DNA from: DASRFA01 sp035651755
Lineage (GTDB): Bacteria > Desulfobacterota > Binatia > UBA12015
Direction of reading: 5' to 3'
Assembly (NCBI GenBank): GCA_035651755.1
Contig: DASRFA010000029.1
Span: 1-64,000 of the forward strand
Length of the DNA stretch: 64,000 bases
A program made the translations under genes and the position numbers. Each line of letters opens with the position of its first letter. The stretch's first letter is position 1. The notes under the pieces were generated by a model. That model was not told the DNA's origin and searched no databases. It saw nothing but the letters and a program-made list of their open reading frames with translations. Shown piece by piece: positions 61,465-64,000 of the stretch.

Positions 61465-62572
61465 TCGCGCGGCGCGCGGCGTCGCGCCGCTTCAAGTAGC
61501 ACTCGCGCGCGATGCCGATGTCCGTCAAGTAGGGCTCGAGCTCTTCCAGCGTGAGCGCCTGCGGTCCGTCGCAGAGGGCCTTGGCGGGGTTCGGGTGGAA
61601 GTCGACGAGCACCATGTTCGCACCCGTGACGACGCCCTGCGCGGTCGCGTGGTGGATGTCCGTCAGGCCGTCGGGCGCGGGCTCCTTCCGGCCGACCGAG
61701 TGCGACGGATCGATGCAGACGGGGAGGCGCGTGAGCCGCTTCACGACCGGGACGTGCGCGAAGTCGACGAAGTTCCGGTGCGGGTCGCCGAGGTTCGTCT
61801 TCATGCCGCGCAGGCAGAGGATGATGCGCCGGTTGCCCTCGCTCGCGACGTACTCGCACGCGTTCAGCGACTCCTCGAGCGTGATCCCCATGCCGCGCTT
61901 GAAGAGCACCGGGAAGCGGTTCTGCTGGCCGACGAACTTGAGCAGCTCGAAGTTCTGGGCGTTCCGCGTCCCGATCTGGAGCATGACGCCGGTCGGCGAG
62001 CCGGCCGCGTCGAGCGCCGAGTTGATCTCGTCGATCTGCGACTCGTGCGTCACCTCCATCGCGACGACGCGGACTCCGTGCTTGCCGGCGGACTCGAAGA
62101 CCCAGGGCAGGCACGACCGCCCGAGGCCCTGGAAGTCGTACGGGCTCGTGCGCGGCTTGTAGGCGCCCATGCGGGCGGTCGCGATGTTGACGCGGGAGAG
62201 CGCACGGAACATCGCATCGACGTTCTCGATCGTGTCGACGGCGCAGAGCCCCGGGACGACGTGCAGTCCCTCCTGATCGAAGGTGAGGCCCTGGTACGTG
62301 AACCCGACGCTGTCCACCTGGCCGCGGTGTCGCCCGATGATGCGGTACTTCTCGGAGACCCGGACGACGCGCTCGACCGCCTCCAGTTCCTCGAAGGGCT
62401 CGGCCGGCACCGTCGTCGTGGAGCCGATCAAGTACACCTCGATGAGCGAGCGGGTGGCACCGGTCACCTCGTGGACCTTCGAGGTGACGCCGGGATAGCG
62501 CCCGGCGAGCTCGACGACCGCTCGCACTGCGTCGGAGTCGCGCGGGGTGTCGGGCTTCAGGATCACGATCAC
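61448..62572 (-). CDS. 3-deoxy-7-phosphoheptulonate (DAHP) synthase
   Basis: This 374-residue enzyme condenses PEP with erythrose-4-phosphate at the entry to the shikimate pathway. It is the short, AroF/KDO8P-like class. The N-terminal ferredoxin-like regulatory part (about 1-95) is followed by the barrel with GAYKPRTSPYDFQGLG, EVTHESQ, QIGTRNAQNF, LFKRGMG, CLRGM and the metal/PEP residues in CIDPSHSVGRKE. The start is GTG 62572 (62566 is close). It is convergent with the transporter and divergent from the sigma factor gene. Confidence 0.9.
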   Translation of the reverse strand: MIVILKPDTPRDSDAVRAVVELAGRYPGVTSKVHEVTGATRSLIEVYLIGSTTTVPAEPFEELEAVERVVRVSEKYRIIGRHRGQVDSVGFTYQGLTFDQEGLHVVPGLCAVDTIENVDAMFRALSRVNIATARMGAYKPRTSPYDFQGLGRSCLPWVFESAGKHGVRVVAMEVTHESQIDEINSALDAAGSPTGVMLQIGTRNAQNFELLKFVGQQNRFPVLFKRGMGITLEESLNACEYVASEGNRRIILCLRGMKTNLGDPHRNFVDFAHVPVVKRLTRLPVCIDPSHSVGRKEPAPDGLTDIHHATAQGVVTGANMVLVDFHPNPAKALCDGPQALTLEELEPYLTDIGIARECYLKRRDAARRAISSAA

Positions 62573-62696
62573 GTTCGCCGTGTTAGCAGCCTGCCGGGGC
62601 GCCGCAACGCACCTTTTCCGCCGTCGGCGCCCGAAGCCGCGCTCCGGGTGGAAGCTGGACAATCCACGACCCGCGTCGTCTAGTGCACAGGGCGCC

Positions 62697-63329
62697 ATGG
62701 CCGGATCCAACGTCATCCCGCTCCGCCGCCGAGCCCCCGCGGACGCACCCCCGGACCTCGCGCGCCTCGCCCAGCGAGCGGCCGTCAGCGCGGGCGACCT
62801 CCGCGTCCTCGTCGAGACGCTGGAGGCCGAGCCGCGGCTCCGCGCGCTCGCGACGCGCCTCGCGCGCGGGCTCGCCGTGCACGGCCCGGAGGACCTCCTC
62901 CAGAACACGCTCGAGAGGGTCGTCCGCGGCCTCGCGTCCTATCGCGCGACCGGCGACTTCCTCGGCTGGGTCATGCGCATCATGCGGAACGCCCACGTCG
63001 AGATCGTGCGCCGGGAGGCGCGCGCGCGGACGCGCGCCCTCGGCGGCGGCGTCTGGGTCGAGTCCGACGACGGCGAGAGCGACGATCCGGCCGACGCGCT
63101 CGGAGAGCGCCAGGTCCGGGAGCGGGTGCTCGACGCGTGGCGGCACACATCGCACGATTCCGACGTCCGGCTCTTCTGGGACCGGGTCTACGTCGGCCTC
63201 TCCGTCGAGCAGCTGATGCGCCGCACCGGACGCCCGCGCAGCACGGTCTACCTGATGCTCCAGCGCGGCGGCCGGAAGCTCGCGACCGAGCTGCGGCGCC
63301 TCCTCGGCGACCGCACGGAGGGGTCGTGA
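62697..63329 (+). CDS. ECF-type sigma factor
   Basis: This 210-residue sigma-70-family protein has region 2 in EDLLQNTLERVVRGLASY and FLGWVMRIMRNAHVEIVRRE, and region 4 in YVGLSVEQLMRRTGRPRSTVYLMLQRG. It overlaps an anti-sigma-like gene by 4 bases (GTGA), so the two should be made in a fixed ratio and the factor kept inactive until a signal. The start at ATG 62697 follows 62 residues of open frame that is not coding. Confidence 0.85.
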   Translation: MAGSNVIPLRRRAPADAPPDLARLAQRAAVSAGDLRVLVETLEAEPRLRALATRLARGLAVHGPEDLLQNTLERVVRGLASYRATGDFLGWVMRIMRNAHVEIVRREARARTRALGGGVWVESDDGESDDPADALGERQVRERVLDAWRHTSHDSDVRLFWDRVYVGLSVEQLMRRTGRPRSTVYLMLQRGGRKLATELRRLLGDRTEGS

Positions 63330-63883
63330 GGCGCCTCCGCACGAGATCGTCCGAGCGCGGGCTCTTGCGCTCGCGGGGCGGAGCGCGACGGGGCGGCGCG
63401 CGCGACTTCGCGTGCATCGATCCGGTCGTCGGCGAGCGGCTCGCGCTCCTGTCCGCCGGCCTCGTCGACGGAGCGGAGGCGAAGCTCCTGACGGCGCACG
63501 TCGCCGCGTGTCACGCGTGCGCCGACGACGCGCGCGTCCTCGACGCGCTGGTGTCGGCGGCGAGATCGCTGCCGGACGAAGCCGCCGAGCCTGCGGTCGT
63601 GGCCCACGACGACGGCGGCGGAGCTCGGCGCTCGGCGACCCTCCTCGGGCGGCCGTCGACGATCGTCGCGGTCGCGGGCTTCGTCGCGGCGATCGCGCTC
63701 GTCGTGGGATGGCAGCGCGCGCGCGACGGCGTGCTGGTCGCGGAGATCCGCGCGCTGCGCGCGCAGATCGCGCAGGTCGAGCACGAGACGCGGATGCCCG
63801 TTTCCGCGGGCGGCGAGCCGAGCGACCGCCAGCCGGTCATCCCGATCGCGAACGTCCGCTTCCCGAGCCCGCCGAACCTCTGA
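63326..63883 (+). CDS. zinc-finger membrane anti-sigma factor
   Basis: This 185-residue protein has an N-terminal ZAS-like motif HVAACHACADDARVL (HxxxCxxC) and one membrane helix (about 108-128, TIVAVAGFVAAIALVVGW). A short coiled coil and periplasmic tail follow. A GGAGGGG site precedes the GTG. It should bind the sigma factor in the cytoplasm and release it on an envelope signal. Its stop overlaps the next gene by one base. Confidence 0.78.
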   Translation: MRRLRTRSSERGLLRSRGGARRGGARDFACIDPVVGERLALLSAGLVDGAEAKLLTAHVAACHACADDARVLDALVSAARSLPDEAAEPAVVAHDDGGGARRSATLLGRPSTIVAVAGFVAAIALVVGWQRARDGVLVAEIRALRAQIAQVEHETRMPVSAGGEPSDRQPVIPIANVRFPSPPNL

Positions 63884-64000
63884 TGCGTCGCTCGCGCGGC
63901 GGCGGTACGGCGCTCGCGGTGGCCGTGCTCGGGACGTGGGCCGCCGTGGCGGTTCCGCGCGCGGTCGCGGAGGAGGTCCTGTACGCGCACAGCGTGTCGA
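63883..64000 (+). CDS. exported protein, 3' end off window
   Basis: Only 39 residues are visible: MRRSRGGGTALAVAVLGTW, then an Ala/Val core and a likely signal-peptidase site near AVAEE. It is third in the sigma/anti-sigma unit (TGATG overlap) and may be the periplasmic sensor or output of that system. No function can be assigned. Confidence 0.55.
   Translation, partial: MRRSRGGGTALAVAVLGTWAAVAVPRAVAEEVLYAHSVS

Noticed and set aside
1..64000. tRNA, rRNA, riboswitch or prophage genes
   Set aside because: I scanned intergenic regions for tRNA-like arms, conserved riboswitch cores and phage genes and recognised none. Small RNAs cannot be excluded without computation.

Overview
The window is a 64 kb piece of very GC-rich chromosome (third codon positions are almost always G or C), densely packed and operonic. 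Nine junctions use 3-4 base stop/start overlaps (GTGA, ATGA or TTGA). The gene repertoire is that of a free-living, Gram-negative, aerobic heterotroph: an acyl-CoA carboxylase, acyl-CoA dehydrogenase, two crotonases, two acyl-CoA ligases, two amidohydrolases, a luciferase-like flavin oxidoreductase, ExbB/ExbD and several sigma factors. An uncultured deltaproteobacterial-type lineage (Binatota/Desulfobacterota or Myxococcota) is my best guess, but no marker gene here settles it. No rRNA, tRNA, CRISPR array, insertion sequence or prophage was recognised.

Layout. 0-3.4 kb (minus): two small helical proteins, a CheB methylesterase and a CheB-CheR fusion running off the left edge. 4-7.0-8.8 kb: a tiny CxxC protein facing a two-gene acyl-CoA carboxylase, whose leader carries inverted repeats. 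9.1-11.8 kb: a broken secreted-protein gene, an acyl-CoA dehydrogenase and a divergent crotonase. 12.1-15.1 kb: dinB overlapping a GT2-methyltransferase fusion. 15.2-18.1 kb: a VapBC-type pair and a radical SAM protein whose iron-sulfur motif is split by an intein with LAGLIDADG motifs. 18.2-23.8 kb: sulfotransferase, ATP-grasp ligase, an aspartase/fumarase-superfamily enzyme overlapping a phosphosulfolactate synthase (ComA), then a second sulfotransferase. This looks like a sulfonate (coenzyme-M-like) pathway. 23.9-26.2 kb: Sir2, a Ddn-like protein and two secreted proteins, ending in a strong hairpin. 26.2-29.1 kb: two divergent amidohydrolases.

29.2-33.7 kb (minus): an envelope operon of a VWA protein with a TonB-like SxxxH anchor, then ExbB, ExbD and a large periplasmic repeat protein. 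33.9-36.8 kb: crotonase, methyltransferase, Cys-rich lipoprotein. 37.0-41.4 kb: a glutamine-synthetase-like ligase, a class-I amidotransferase hydrolase, an SDR and an aldehyde dehydrogenase, which together resemble a gamma-glutamylation amine-degradation route. 41.5-48.9 kb: an orphan receiver, an SDR, an ECF41-like sigma factor coupled to an FAD oxidoreductase, a thioredoxin-fold-like protein, a sulfatase pseudogene, APS reductase and another SDR. 48.9-57.3 kb: a membrane histidine kinase divergent from an LLM oxidoreductase, then a ligase-phosphatase-kinase-ligase operon. 57.4-61.5 kb: a TetR-controlled unit preceded by an AT-rich palindrome that abuts the first start codon. 61.4-64.0 kb: DAHP synthase, and a divergent sigma/anti-sigma/secreted-protein operon running off the right edge.

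The two most interesting units are the ComA/aspartase-superfamily/ATP-grasp cluster and the ExbBD-VWA operon. Neither corresponds to a system I can name exactly.
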